DNA of 64,000 nucleotides from positions 1 to 64,000 of the forward strand of contig JASAMV010004148.1 of NCBI GenBank assembly GCA_030248065.1, in the 5' to 3' direction. The position numbers and the translations under genes were made by a program. This stretch comes from Rhynchonema sp. JSB1_4. Lineage: Eukaryota; Nematoda; Chromadorea; Monhysterida; Xyalidae. Below the pieces are notes generated by a model that saw only the letters and a program-made list of their open reading frames with translations, was not told the DNA's origin and did not search any database. This document shows positions 13,001 through 24,909 of the stretch, piece by piece. Position 1 is the first letter of the stretch, and each line of letters begins with the position of its first letter.

Positions 13001-16000
13001 TTTGTCAGGTGTGATTGTCGCAACCATATTGGCCAGCGGGGTTCGATGTTTGGTCAGACCGTGCAGAGGGGGCTGGCCGGGACGACGACTGTACACGCCG
13101 ATCACCTGTATTGATTGAAACATTCAATGATCGATTTGATTGGACATTGCACTCTCTAGCCCCTCCCTCCCCATACCTTCGCGGTGATCCCTGAGAACTG
13201 TGTGCAGTGACTGCTTTTCTAGAAATGACGAGTAATTTCGTCGCCAAGCACAAAAGTTAATCTACACGTCACAAGGAATATTTTTTGCCAGTGTCAGAAA
13301 CAATCCTCATCATCATGTCACCATAAAGACGTGGGCTGTAAGGTGATAATTATGACTCAGAGACAGCATATCACATATCGAGCACATGAAAACCTTGACC
13401 ACTGGCCATTAAAAACACCCCCAACAAAAAATAGTGATTCCGATTACGTGGTATACCCAGTCTGCGCAACATCACGCGACCTGTTTGCCATTGTTGTCCT
13501 TGCCGGCAGCATTTCGTCGTTGTGTGAACCCAATGGTGTTTGCCAGTGCACAACAACATCGTCGATTGATCACAGCGATCGTGCGAGGCACCGAGTCCGA
13601 CACAACTGCTAGATGGTCGTGGAACTGGAGTGCATGAAGTCTTGAGTGATTGCTCAGGGGCAGTTTGGTGTTCAATTCAAATGAGTAATTATGTCGGTTT
13701 GGCGATCAACACCAGACCACTAAACCGCAGAGGTCAATCATAGTTGAAGCATCCAGCAGCTGGCCTCGGAAACCAGCAGACCATCACAGTGAACATTCGA
13801 ACATTTTTGAACCCTATTTTGGTCATCAGTGCAAAACTCCAAATTCCGAAAATGGCTGGCTCCGATCTCATGTCACAATAAAAAGGGTAGCCTGTACGAT
13901 AATTACAAGATCACATTTTCCACATTCCAGTCAAAATCAATGGACAACAAAATTCACCCCAGAGACCCCAACCTCACCTTAATATAAAACGGGTCAACAT
14001 CACAGCAATTCAATTCAATCGATGCACCCAATGGTCTCAAATTCGGCATGTATTGTCGCCAGTTTGGATCATCAAAGTGCACAGCGAACGGGCGATCGGG
14101 CTCATGACTTAGATCGAGCACAATTGGACTGCTCGATGGCATCATTGATGACTGGAAAAACATTGATGTAATTGAGGGCAATCTGGTGCAATCACACCGA
14201 TGATGTCCTGGGTGTACCCCGTATTTGTGACAGCAGGTCGAAACGGGCAAAGCTTACGGTTGTCATTTCTTTCAAAGAATATCTGGATCCATCCTAGAAA
14301 AGGATAAGAAATGCTGCACGTCTTTTGGTATATAAACGAAGATCCATGGTGTAATCAATAAGACGACCAGAAACAAAGACTTTCAACTAACGCTACCTGC
14401 TGCTGTATGAGCGCGCCACGTTTCTGTTGTATTACGGTTGCGTCCCGTTGTGATTCCTCCTCTTCATCCGAACATACGGTATCGCGGCGTTGGACGCGAA
14501 CTGGCGAACATTCGTCAAGGAAGAACACCTTGTAAATTCAGGAAATGATTGTTTTTGAACAAAATAAAACAATCCAAATGACATCTCTATGCGCTTGAGG
14601 TCGAAGTGATGGATCGACTATTGCGCTAAGCCCGCTGATTAGTGAAACTTCTTCATTCACTGTAAAAAGGGCAAGGGTGCCAAACAAGAACAAAGAGCAG
14701 TCCTACTTTCTCAGGCGTGGGATTCGGCCACGACAACAGTCCTTTTCGATCAACCACACTCAACGAAGTCAACGTGCCCAGTCCATACAAAATACTGGCT
14801 GAATACGGCAGGTGCTCGGGATCACCTAAAAATTAGCAAACAGTTCTCTGGCAACTGTCTAAATTTTGACAAAAGTCAATCAACCGACCAAGCAACAATC
14901 GTTTGAATTCGCGCCACCTCTGTCTGATCGTAACCTTATGTGCGCCCGAACTAGGCGCACTCGGTTTGCCACAATCGGAACTCTCGTATTCGGATGTCAC
15001 CAATCGACTAGAGTCCTCTGACAGCACTTTGCCCTCTTTATTGTTGGCGACATTATGCACCGAACTGGACGGGTGCTGCAGTTTGAGTGGTGTGGTAAGC
15101 GTATTCGGTTTGTTATTTCAATCGGGTTTCTTTCTCATCAATCTATACAAGAATATGAAAACATTTGTGCATGACGTTGTCAGAACTGCAACAAAATCGC
15201 AAAATCTCACGAATGCTCGCAACGCAACCGACCTCAAATATTCCGACCAACAACGCCACATTCCACATATTGACCATCAACAGCCACGCAGGCACACCCA
15301 GTCCCAACAAGGGCACGATTATTGTGAGCACCAGGTTGGCAGCTTGATGAAGGGTGAGCCACCTGGCCGACATCACGTACAACCAAGCAGCGGCACACAG
15401 CGCGACACACGCAACCACTGGCAGCAGGATACGTTCGATCAGATGATGGAGGGTGCGATGCAGTTCGCGCTCGAGCAAAGGTGTGGGACGGACGTCTGAC
15501 GCACGGCACATTGTGCGAAGGTGCGAGGCTGAAAACTTCAATGGAAAAGCTTGGCAGAAGACAATATTTGTGCACAAAATACTCATTTGACTTTATATGA
15601 CACACCTGGTCTGTTGGTCGTTGCCTTACAAGCAGTCATGGATTAGACATTGTTTGGCTGGTGATCCCTGTTTCCATCGTAGCACCACAGCTGTACCCTA
15701 GCCTGTTTATTGTCACCCGTTTACAATAAAAGAGGGCAGATAGACACGAGACCGCACTTGCAATTCCAAAATATCTAATGTTAAAACGCCCGTGCTGCTT
15801 GACCGACAAACTCATCGACGGTATTCAAAAAGAGGTGCAAAAATATCCACACCAACCAGCGACAGTTTCCAACACAATACATCGAATGGCAGTCAGCGGA
15901 TGCACACCCCCAGTGGATCGGTCGACCTTGGGTTCCGGGCTGCAACATGCATGTTATTGTCAATCAGCCTATCCTCCTCATGGTGCATTTTTTGGTTGGC

Positions 16001-17662
16001 AATTACAAATCAATGGCATGTTTTTAGCCCGGGCCTCGTTCAAACATTCATCAGAAAAAACCACATAACCTATTTATCCTGCCCTGTTCAATGACATCGC
16101 TCTCCATGAGTGCAGTGTCAACGGCTTGGTTCGGATCTGAGACCGGCAGGGGTCGACATCGTACTGGCACACGACGACCGGGGCGGATGTGGATTAGATC
16201 ACCTGGCGTTGCGAAACAGATGATGGGTGGTATTTTTTAATGTTCATTTAAAGTCTATTATGTTTTGCGTTTCATGTTTTCCGGCTGAGACAACAGGCAA
16301 GCAAAATTGAGTTGCAATTTGTGAGCAAATGAAAAAACATTTTCGACGTCTGAAAATCATTAGCAAAACGAAAGTTGCAAGTAAATTACTGTCCATGTGG
16401 CATGGCGTTGCGCCAACTCATTATTCGTCAAGTATGCGATGATTACAGTTGGGCTGCTGCACAACAAAAGCAACATACCACCACAAATGGGTTGATACTG
16501 ACACAATCACACTGCCAGCTGCACAGAAACAGAAACGCAACCCCCATAATAACCCACCTTTCACCAACAACACACAGGGCAGATTCACCAATTGTCCATC
16601 CCTGGTCGTCCATTGTACATCAATCGATTCAGACATTGGTGACAACAAATCCGAATATCGAATCGTGCCATTCCTATCAGCGTGCGCCATTGACTCCAAC
16701 TCGGTGCACACTCGATCCGCTTTGTGCACACCTGAGAGCAGAATTGTAGTCTTGTTTGGGTTGGTGATCTCCACGCAATGATCGTTGTCTCTCAACTTGG
16801 TGGAGATTTCGTGCGATGAGGTATCGTGTCTATTTTGAGTGGTCGTTTTCTATTAAAGAGGAGAGCAACATACAGTATAATTAGTCTCTTATCACACAAA
16901 TACCAACATCATGTGAAACTTACTAACGACATTTCCCTGTATGACAAACATCCAAGTGTGAATAACTCAAAGTCATGCCTGCCAGCAGTGTCGCGGTCTG
17001 TGTTATAATCCACTAGTTTTCACGACACAACAAATAATTTATCGACAAACCAGCACAAACCTTCGCTCAATCTGCGCGTACGCATGCATACGGTCAAGCT
17101 CACATTGAGAATCGTGACCATGAGCATAGCCATTGAGCACACAAACATTGAAACATCTAATGGACTGGGCAGGAACGCGTCCAGTAACAAAAGAACGACA
17201 CATGTTAGTGAGAGCAATGTGTAGGTCCAGCAGAACAGAGGCTGGGGCGATGCCTGAAACATTTAGATCGTGTGAATGTGAAACTTGGTCGGCTCTGCCA
17301 CGCGATTTTTTTGAAATCGGAAGCCAGTTGTTACCTGTATCGACCAGCGAATTGCACATACGTATGTTAGCTGACTGAGACTACCTTTCGCTCTGCTTTT
17401 CTGCTGCTTGCTCTGCACTCAGCAAATTTTGTCACGAATAAAACAGATCGGATCGCCAATTTTGATAGTTTCACATTTGGATTACGAAACGAAATGAAAA
17501 AACAACCACCTGGTGAGACAAACTCCTGAATATTCTCGTCCACAATGTGCGGCCAATCTTGTCATTGATTTCAGCACGTTCAACGTACAGCACATCACGT
17601 AAATCGGTCACTAACTGACGGAATGCCGCCAACGTACTGAGGCCTTGCTCCTCGCTGCTCAT
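7055..17662 (-). CDS. TMEM94: TMEM94 homologue (ER P-type-ATPase-like membrane protein)
   Basis: About 20 exons on the minus strand follow the whole length of animal TMEM94. Main exons: 17662-17510 (start MSSEEQGLSTLAAFRQL), 17253-17061 (first membrane pair), ~16835-16558 (LVNLPCVLLVKG), 16202-16070 (GDLIHIRPGRR), ~15947-15859, 15528-15233 (membrane pair), 15075-14889, 14825-14707 (VVDRKGLLSWPNPTPEK), 14528-14397, 14151-13978 (FDDPNWRQYMPNLRPLG), 13624-13491, 13105-12947 (GTADLLLQ), 12086-11892, 11136-10969 (EQIFLGM), 10269-10107 (GIEAGWNCHITLA), ~9524-9450, ~9358-9110, 8801-8635 (VRPHLRDVDNVPLLV), 8404-8336 (EYGEIVCVIGSSLNAHN), 8191-7055 (C-terminal membrane bundle ending FGTKLGMNSPY). The family is reported to act in ER Mg2+ handling. 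The P-type DKTGT position reads DRKG here. Borders marked ~ are approximate, and a 36-nt exon near 14260-14296 is likely. Confidence 0.93.
11508..11680. mobile_element. Short TIR element, family M1, copy A
   Basis: A MITE-like sequence of about 173 bp in a TMEM94 intron. The left end reads ACCAACACGAGCCCTATTTC; the right end is the complement of that type (CGAAATCGGGC, then GTAGTTTGCC). The interior GTGAAACATTC...ACGTGGCTGC matches copies B (37204-37398) and C (57833-58031). The left terminus is eroded. Confidence 0.65.
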
Positions 17663-18256
17663 GTCACCACCCTTTCCGGATAACAAAAAAACTCGAAAAT
17701 CAGAAAAAATAATAAGCGACAGAAACCGGTAATGAGATCCGCAACTGAATCTCACAGATAGAACAACGCAAGCATTTTGTGACTGAATCAATCGACTACC
17801 TCATTGCGATGTTACTTCTTTTATCGCGGTAACAAACAAACTTAATGTTGATCAATAATCGAATAGAAATGCAGAGTATTACTGTACCCAGAACAGGCAA
17901 TGATTATCAAGATGAATGATTATTACACAACAGATGTATTTGCCCTATTTCCCTGCGTAAACAATATCAGCAGATCGCAATGAAAGAGAGAAAATCAACA
18001 CTAATTTCGATGTGTATCGCTCGTTATACATTATGCGACCTTTCGTTCGGTTAACCAAGCATGAACGTCTATGTACAGACACAGGGAAGGGAAATGAAAA
18101 AGCTCGCTGCTAGAAAAACACTCATCACTCACGAAACCTAAATTTCCGCCCGAAATTAGTGACATTGTTATTATCAATCAGAATCTCAAATGAAAAACTG
18201 TAAAAATAAGGCACCTAGATTGCGAGTGACTCTCACATGTTCAGATCCAACGACCG
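17663..18256. other. Intergenic gap between two minus-strand genes
   Basis: 594 bp between the stop of the gene at 18257 and the TMEM94 start. It should hold the TMEM94 promoter and 5' UTR and the upstream gene's 3' UTR. I see no clear TATA box or repeat. Confidence 0.5.
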
Positions 18257-19011
18257 CTAGGAAGACAAGTCGCCATCTTCATTGGAATTCACCGTTTCTT
18301 CATTCTTCAACTGTTGCATTCGTTTGTCAATGTGTGCCCGGATGTGTTGCGCTGTTTCGCCGGGCAGACCCAGTTTTTGGCAGTACAACTTAGCGACACG
18401 TGCAGAACTGTCGCCCTGCAATTGGATCGATGAGTAATTTTTCAGGCTCAAAATGGAACAGTTGGACTTGTAATTTGTGCAAGGATAGGTTGTTGCCTTC
18501 AATAACTCAATTATATCCGGCAACAAACACATTGTCGTTCGGTGATACTGTGATCTTCTCAGTGATGCCGTTTGATGATTAATCCTAAAATGAAACGCCC
18601 AGAATTTAAAAAAAACAAACACATTTTTTTAACTTCGTTTCAAGCGGTGGGAAACGAAATGCAATTTTCTTTTGGAACCGGTTTATTTAGAGTGCATGAT
18701 CACAACCTAGGCCAACGCGCATAAACACATTTCAACCTAGTTTTTGAGCGAAAATGACTTTCTTGCAGTTGACAAAAACCAAAGCCGTATTGAAAAAACA
18801 GATGTGTTGTGCAGTTGGTGGCACAAAAAATATGACAAGCTTACTGATGACAACAACCCAACCACCACAACCGACCACATGAATGACACACGGATGCACA
18901 ACTCCATCCAGATCCTCGAATTCCAATCTGAACAACGGTTGTCCAACTGTGTTGTTGTCGTTGTTTGACGCAGACGATGCGGTGGCAGCCAGCTGTTCGA
19001 CTGTTTGTTGT
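18257..19011 (-). CDS. Unrecognised protein, last two exons
   Basis: Two minus-strand exons join in phase 0: 19011-18876 and 18415-18257 (TAG). The first encodes a polar Asn/Ser stretch, then LFRLEFEDLDGVVHPCVIHV. The second encodes GDSSARVAKLYCQKLGLPGE, then a probable helix (HIRAHIDKRMQQLKNEE) and an acidic end. The pattern of a beta-strand, GDS.xxVAxxYCxxxGL and a C-terminal helix looks like a small conserved fold, but I cannot name the family. The 5' exons are not found: upstream lies low-complexity DNA and an inverted repeat. The gene may be interrupted by assembly problems, or its remaining exons may be far away. It is not obviously joined to the gene ending at 24910, which has its own stop. 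Confidence 0.55.
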
Positions 19012-19039
19012 CTGTAAGTCGGAGTCGGAGATGCGATAC

Positions 19040-19174
19040 TTTTTTATTTGTTTATTTAAATAATATTAAAATTATTTTTAAAAAAATTTATTTAAAAAAA
19101 TAATTTAAAAAATATGAATAAACCCCTTTTTCCCCCCTTTCTTTTTTTTTTTCCCGGGGGAAACGGGGGGCGAA

Positions 19175-19210
<36 letters not shown>

Positions 19211-19263
19211 AGCAAAAAAAAAAAAAACGCGCAATAAAAGGAAAACCCCCCCCCACCCCCTAA
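19040..19263. repeat. Low-complexity A/T then poly-G block
   Basis: A/T-only sequence runs into T-rich, then a G homopolymer of about 30 nt, poly-A and poly-C. It has none of the codon or intron texture seen elsewhere and resembles a badly resolved assembly patch. No gene is supported here. Confidence 0.7.
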
Positions 19264-19819
19264 ACAAGAAAGAAAAATGCCCCAAGGGGCATAAAAGAAA
19301 TATGGTTCCCTGGCTGACTGGCATAAAAGAACGATACTAGCTTGCACCACTTTGCTGATGTTTCATTAGGCACTGGAATAAACGTAAGTGTGTTCTGAGC
19401 TGTTTGATACCGAACAGTAGACATTGAACCATATTCCCGGCGCGAACTCTTTTGAACCAACACCCAGCCGATATCGAAACTTTCGTGCAAACCCAGGCAA
19501 CTGTTTCTTCTTTTCAACCTCACGACGGTAACTGTGCAGTCTTCGGTTGCGCACGATGGTTTAACAAAGAGAGGAGTAAAGAGAATATTGCAATCTTTCA
19601 ATATCTCCGTGCCCTGTGTCTCTGGTGGCAAGACAGCACGCGCCGGGAATATGGTTCAATGTCTACTGTTCGGTATCAAACAGCTCAGAACACACTTACG
19701 TTTATTCCAGTGCCTAATGAAACATCAGCAAAGTGGTGCAAGCTAGTATCGTTCTTTTATGCCAGTCAGCCAGGGAACCATATTTCTTTTATGCCCCTTG
19801 GGGCATTTTTCTTTCTTGT
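19264..19819. repeat. Perfect 181-bp inverted repeat with 194-bp spacer
   Basis: Positions 19264-19444 and 19639-19819 are exact reverse complements over 181 nt by direct comparison; the spacer is 19445-19638. The outer end of each arm carries the small palindrome TGCCCCAAGGGGCA. The left arm abuts the poly-G block. It could be a very recent fold-back element or an assembly or cloning inversion. Confidence 0.85.
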
Positions 19820-20679
19820 GTCGTTCTTTTATATCGCGCAAGCGTCAAACAGAGAACCCGGATAAATCAGGCACAGAAAGTTTTCAGTTCCGGCAAGCAA
19901 TGGTTCTAACTAAGAAAATGTCGACCGTCAGACTTTTCTCAAGTAATCAACGCACATGAGCGCAATGAGGTGTGGGGGTTAGTTTAAGGATGCTGTACTT
20001 TTTGGCAGGATATATGAATCGGTGGTTATCGTGACATAAGGCCAATTTTGTGTTTCGATTTCACTATGGGGTTCTAACAATGGAGACACGCTTGTGTCTG
20101 CGTCTTCACCCACCACTGAAACAAAACTAACGCAGTGCCCCACGAGCATGTCTATGTTTTTGAGGAGCATGGTAACTTGTCAAGTTATTTATTTTTTTTA
20201 ATTTACCGCCAGGTATGTATTTGACACCCTAGGTACCATCAATTATAGCGCACTGATTGCGCATCGTCTCAGAGAATGGCACTTGTTGGTTTAGTACCAA
20301 GCAAAGCTGTGCAATGAACTTCCATGCAACCTGTCCCTTCAGCTTCAGCAATGAAATAAGTGTCAAACATCAGTCTCCAGATTGCTTTGGTGTTGGCCGC
20401 CGCATCTGATCTTGGATTCAATGTTACGTAAAAACTACTATTTAACTTTCCCACGAAAGTCAAATTATAAATGCGGAAAAAGCTTCGAATGTTAGAGAGC
20501 AACAGCTATTTTAATTAAGAAGTTGAAATCTTGTCGGTATTTTATCATGAATGACATCACAGCGCATAAACTGCGAACCGCACCCGTGCTTAATAATTAA
20601 TCTCAAATAAAAACACGAAAAAACTGAAAAAATGTTACGCAGAATTCATTAAAAGTTAATAAAAATACAACAAAGTTGG

Positions 20680-20765
20680 CTGCGCGCGTGAATGTTTGAA
20701 CCCGCGGCCTTTCATCTTCAATGCTGCGCGTTATACCGCTCGGACATCGCTTCGCCAATCTCCTT
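20680..20765 (-). repeat. tRNA-like sequence (possible SINE head or tRNA pseudogene)
   Basis: On the minus strand, GATGTCCGAGCGGTATAACG resembles a pol III A box of Ser/Leu-type tRNAs, and about 35-45 nt later GCGGGTTCAAACATT resembles a B box. I could not pair an acceptor stem, so a functional tRNA is unlikely. Confidence 0.35.
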
Positions 20766-20823
20766 CACAATCTTTACTACATATGTAACTACGCGTGCAT
20801 TGCTGCATTGCCTGTTGTGCTTG

Positions 20824-20894
20824 CTGCCTGTGTGTGTGTGTGTGCTGGCTGCCTGCCTGCCTGTGTGTGTGTGCTGGCTGGCTGGCTGTGTGTT
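20824..20894. repeat. TG / CTGG microsatellite
   Basis: Alternating (TG)n and (GCCT/GGCT)n runs. The open frames across it are a by-product of the repeat. Confidence 0.85.
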
Positions 20895-21065
20895 GTGTTT
20901 AATACATTGTGCGCTTTATGAATCAGGCAACTACGTAGCGTGCACTAATGCATTATTGTGTGTGTCTGAGCGTCCATTATGGCTCTTTTTGAGCTGAAAA
21001 ACATTTAACGTATTGGAATTAATATATTTTTGACGTAACAAAAATTAAAAACACATATAACCGCT

Positions 21066-21720
21066 GATTTTGGCTTTAGAACCACACATTCTGTACAAAA
21101 AGTCATGGTCTGGAACCGTTCATACTAAAAGTTACGAACTCGGCGATAGCACCACCGTGTTTCTCGAGTACGAAAACCACATAAACAACTTTAATAGTTC
21201 TGGTAACCCAACTTTTCGGCGAAATTTTACTTCGGGAAGCACACTTTACATACAAAAAGTCGTGGTCATGGAAAACCCACCCACCCTCTGGAAAAAAACA
21301 AAAAAAAAAAACAAACGCCCCCGAGGACACACTCCCCACCAACAAAAAAAACACCCACAACCGAGCACACGGCCGTCTCAGTCGGAGTGCAAGTCGGCAA
21401 GCACCATCGTTCTCGGTGCAAAACCCATATGCATAAACATTCGTCAGAACGTCTGGGCCCACACTCTTGGGAAAAAAAAGGGAAAACTTTTTACAAAAAA
21501 CAACTTATCTTCCCGCATGGCGGTGGGCACGCAGCGGGAAAAATTTGTGGCCCTGGGGCACGGTATATACACAACCCCTACTCAAAAAAAAAAAAACTAC
21601 AAAAAACACATCTCCCCACCCCACCACAACCCCCATTCGCGTGCATGAGTCTCATTCGGTTGAGTATTGTTGAAATAGCGCACGATCAAAATTTTCAGAA
21701 AGCGCACTATAGGGAATGAA
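21066..21720. other. Non-coding A/C-rich low-complexity stretch
   Basis: It contains two degenerate copies of TACAAAAAGTC(A/G)TGGTC (about 21095 and 21250), then 350 bp of A- and C-homopolymer-rich sequence (about 21287-21640). The open frames are low-complexity Lys/Pro/Thr strings with no domain signal. Possibly unresolved sequence. Confidence 0.5.
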
Positions 21721-22287
21721 CCATATGTCGCTTAGCATTACCATGCTAGCTCCGAAATGCGATTCGTTGCACGATTTCGAACCCACCTGGAGCTTTCGTT
21801 GCTCGTTTGTCTCGCACCTGGCGGTCGATACACTTGTCTGTCTGGCTTTAATCTTTGGCGGCGCGCAGAGTCTGGAGAGAGCAAAGGTATGTTATAGTCA
21901 GAGTTATTTTGTCAAAATTTACTGGCTCATTTGGCAAACTTTACAGCGACAATTTTTCATTTGATCCCCAAAGTCGAGTCCGGGCCAACGGCCGACCTCA
22001 GGCTCGGGCCGCAAATTTTTGACTTTCAAATATGGCCGGGTGGGTGTTTCGGCCAGTCGGGCTGGGACTTTACCCGGTCTGATCCTAAACTCTTGGACAA
22101 ACACAAACCTGTTTTTGGCGTCATTTTCCTTTTCACTTCGGTCGTGTAAGACTTGTGATAGCGATCGTATTCATCTCTGGAAGTGGAAATGCATGGAAAT
22201 GCATGAAGATCATAGCAATAAGGCAAAATAACACACTCCACCTCAAACACTGGTTGCATCAAGGTACCCTCCGGGATGTTCACAACC

Positions 22288-22673
22288 AGTGTAGTTCCTG
22301 GTCCGGCGCGGCGGTTAGTGTACCTACCCCTTTTTTCCGTGCGGCGGTTAGTGTACCTCCCTGGGGGGGACGGGGGGGGGAAGACCCAAATTCAGGAAAA
22401 AGTCACTTTTTGAGGTAGAAAATTCGACCGATTTTTGGCCCTTTTTGGAAAAAATTCTCCATAAAAAGGGTATTTTGGCGACTTTTGACAACATTGGCCT
22501 AAAAATCACCCATTTTAGGCCTAAAAATGCCCATTTTAGGCCTAAAATTGCCTATTTTAGGCAAAAATTGAGGCGGTTAGTGTACCTGGCGCGGCGGTTA
22601 GCGTACTAGTGTACCTTGGTCGCGGCGGTTAGTGTACCTTAGGGGGGGACCCCCTCCCCCCAGGAACTACACT
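22288..22673. mobile_element. 386-bp non-autonomous TIR element with 9-bp target duplication
   Basis: The ends are perfect 14-bp inverted repeats (AGTGTAGTTCCTGG ... CCAGGAACTACACT), flanked by GTTCACAAC at 22278-22286 and 22674-22682. The interior carries several GCGGCGGTTAGTGTACCT copies and AGGCCTAAAA motifs. A 9-bp duplication suggests a Mutator-like or similar cut-and-paste family; there is no transposase inside. Confidence 0.8.
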
Positions 22674-22916
22674 GTTCACAACTACAAGGTGCCTAACCTA
22701 CCGTTCTTCCCCATCCCCCGGGGCTGATTTGGTTGCAAGGTACCTGCCCCTTAGGGGGAATCCCCATCGCCCAGTTACGCCGGACTTTCCGGCCAGCACT
22801 GTCCGGCCGGGCCGAGGTTTTCCATGGTCGGGTCGGGCCGGACAAAAAGCCGTCAGAAAAAACAGTCAAAAAAATCGGGCCAGGTCGGGCTGGCCGAGTT
22901 TTTCCACGGTCGGAAC

Positions 22917-24121
22917 CAGAGATTAGGATCGGGCCGGCCCGGTCCGGCTCGAAGTTCGGGCGGGGCCGGGCCGGGATTTTGGAGTTTTGCTCAATTGCTC
23001 AAATTTTAAGCCAAAAGCGCCTTTTTGACCAAAAATTTCCAAAAAGTTAGTATTATGCACATTTTCTGTGGGACCCAAATGGGCCCGCGGTTCGCAGAAA
23101 CCGAATCACAAACACATAAACATGTTTCCACAAGAAAATTTAGCAAATTTTGTTTTTTTTGACGATTTTTTCTCCAACCCAAAATCGGGCGGGGCGGGGC
23201 CAGTGCTGTGGCTACTTTTGCGGGGCGGGTAGGGTACATAGGTGGAAAAATCCGGGGCGGGTAGGGGGGTAGTGTACCTGGAATCTTGGGGGGATCTGGT
23301 TTGGAGGAGGGGGTTGAAGGTTTTTCGGGGCGGGTAGGGTACAATACAAGTTTTTTGGGTGCCTATTTTTATATGCTATAAAGTGCATATATCGCGCGTA
23401 GCGCGCGATTTAAGGGACTTCGGTCGAAATTTGGCCATTTTTGACCGAAAAATGGGCATTTTGAGGTCAAAAATCGTGGCGGGTAGGGTACGAGAGCGGG
23501 GCGGGTAGGGTACCGGAGCGGGGCGGGTAGGGGGTAGTGTACCAGGCCGGGGCTGGTAGGGTACCATCAGTGCTGTGGCTACTTTTGCGGGGCGGGTAGG
23601 GTACATAGGTGGAAAAATCGGGGCGGGTAGGGGGGTAGTGTACCTGGGATTTTGGGGGGGGGGAAATCCGGTTTGGGGGGAGGGGGGGGAGATTTTTCGG
23701 GGCGGGTAGGGTACAACACAAGTTTTTTCGGGTGCCTGTTTTTATGTACTAAAAAGTGCATATATCGCGCGCAGCGCGAGATTTTTTGCACTTTTTAGGG
23801 TTTTCGGTCGAAATTTGGGCATTTTTGACCGAACAATGGGCAGTTTGGGGGTAAAAATCGGGGCGGGTAGGGTACCAGAGCGGGGCGGGTAGGGTACCGG
23901 AGCGGGGCGGGTAGGGGGTAGTGTACCAGGCCGGGGCTGGTAGGGTACCATTGGGGGGACCCCCCTCCCCGTCCCCCCCAGCCACAGCACTGGGCGGGGC
24001 CGATCTTTGGCTCGGGCCGGGCCACGATTTTGGACTTTCAAATCGGGCCAGGCCGGGCCGGAGTTTTGGTCAGTCGGGCCGGGCCGGGCCGAGGTTACCC
24101 GGCCCGATCCTAATCTCTGGT
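22917..24121. repeat. GGGCC-rich region bounded by inverted CCAGAGATTAGGATCGGGCC
   Basis: CCAGAGATTAGGATCGGGCC at about 22917 recurs inverted at about 24101-24121. Both flanks are loose (G)GGCC/CGGGCC tracts. Related, more decayed tracts lie at about 21975-22095 and 22790-22910. The 790-bp element at 23202-23991 is nested inside. Confidence 0.6.
23202..23991. mobile_element. 790-bp non-autonomous TIR element with 10-bp target duplication, internally duplicated
   Basis: The ends AGTGCTGTGGCT and AGCCACAGCACT are perfect inverted repeats, flanked on both sides by GGGCGGGGCC (23192-23201 and 23992-24001). A second internal AGTGCTGTGGCT at about 23569 starts a duplicate of the first ~370 bp. Both halves are built on GGGGCGGGTAGGGTACC subrepeats and contain ATATCGCGCG palindromes. 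No transposase frame is present; it looks related to the 386-bp element upstream. Confidence 0.8.
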
Positions 24122-24909
24122 GCTGGTCGGACGGAACACCTCTGAAACTGACTGACCTCTCAATTTGGTTTCTGACAATGTGTTTGATAAATCCGTGACC
24201 CATATCCAATCGCCGACTTGTTCCTTCGTCCATGACTTGCAAGCCGCTGACATGAAAACACAGGCGAATGAATACAGCACGCACAGCAACAACAGCACAG
24301 ACAAAAACTCCAGCAGGGTAGTACCACTCAAAAAATCACGAAAACGAAAGAAAGAGATCGGGGCAAAGGGGAGGGAGGAAACGAACATGGTTGGAACATT
24401 GGTTGGAAGCAATAGGATCTGCTCGTTGTGCTTTTGGAGGACAATTGGTCGAACGAGGCCTGGCACGTCGCCCGTCTGTAAAAACAGGAAACGAAAAAAA
24501 ACTAGAAAAAAATCACTTTTGTTACGTCGTAACCAGGAACAAGGGCAAAGTTGTGGTATTGTTTTGTTTCGATTCAAACAAGTTTGTGTGTCACGCAGAT
24601 TCACCATTTCACTTTTCAGCAACAAAATAACAAATTTTATCATGTTGTCAATTTGTTAGCAGAACAGTGGACGAAAAGGCTTTCAACAAAAAACAGAAAC
24701 GAAATCGACAAAAGATTTAAAAACCCAAACCTAGCCAATCCTATCTGCATGCAGTGTAAAACAAGCACTGAGAATATACTTTCAAGCGATCGGGGCAAAA
24801 GTCGACCCGTTTGTGTTACGCATCTGCGTTTGTTGGTTGTGAATTGGTGCAAAATAATTTGGCAGACCGAATTCGGAACTGTGAAAAGTTGTAGGATCAC
24901 CAATCATGA

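Noticed and set aside
19088..19350. Minus-strand frames with long Pro runs
   Set aside because: They are translations of homopolymer C/G runs in a low-complexity block.
19260..19865. Two frames sharing an identical ~50-residue peptide on opposite strands
   Set aside because: They are the two arms of the perfect inverted repeat, not two genes.
23006..24025. Several Pro/Thr/Tyr-rich frames (YPTRP, LPAP repeats)
   Set aside because: They are translations of the GGGCGGGTAGGGTACC subrepeats in a transposable element, read in several frames at once.
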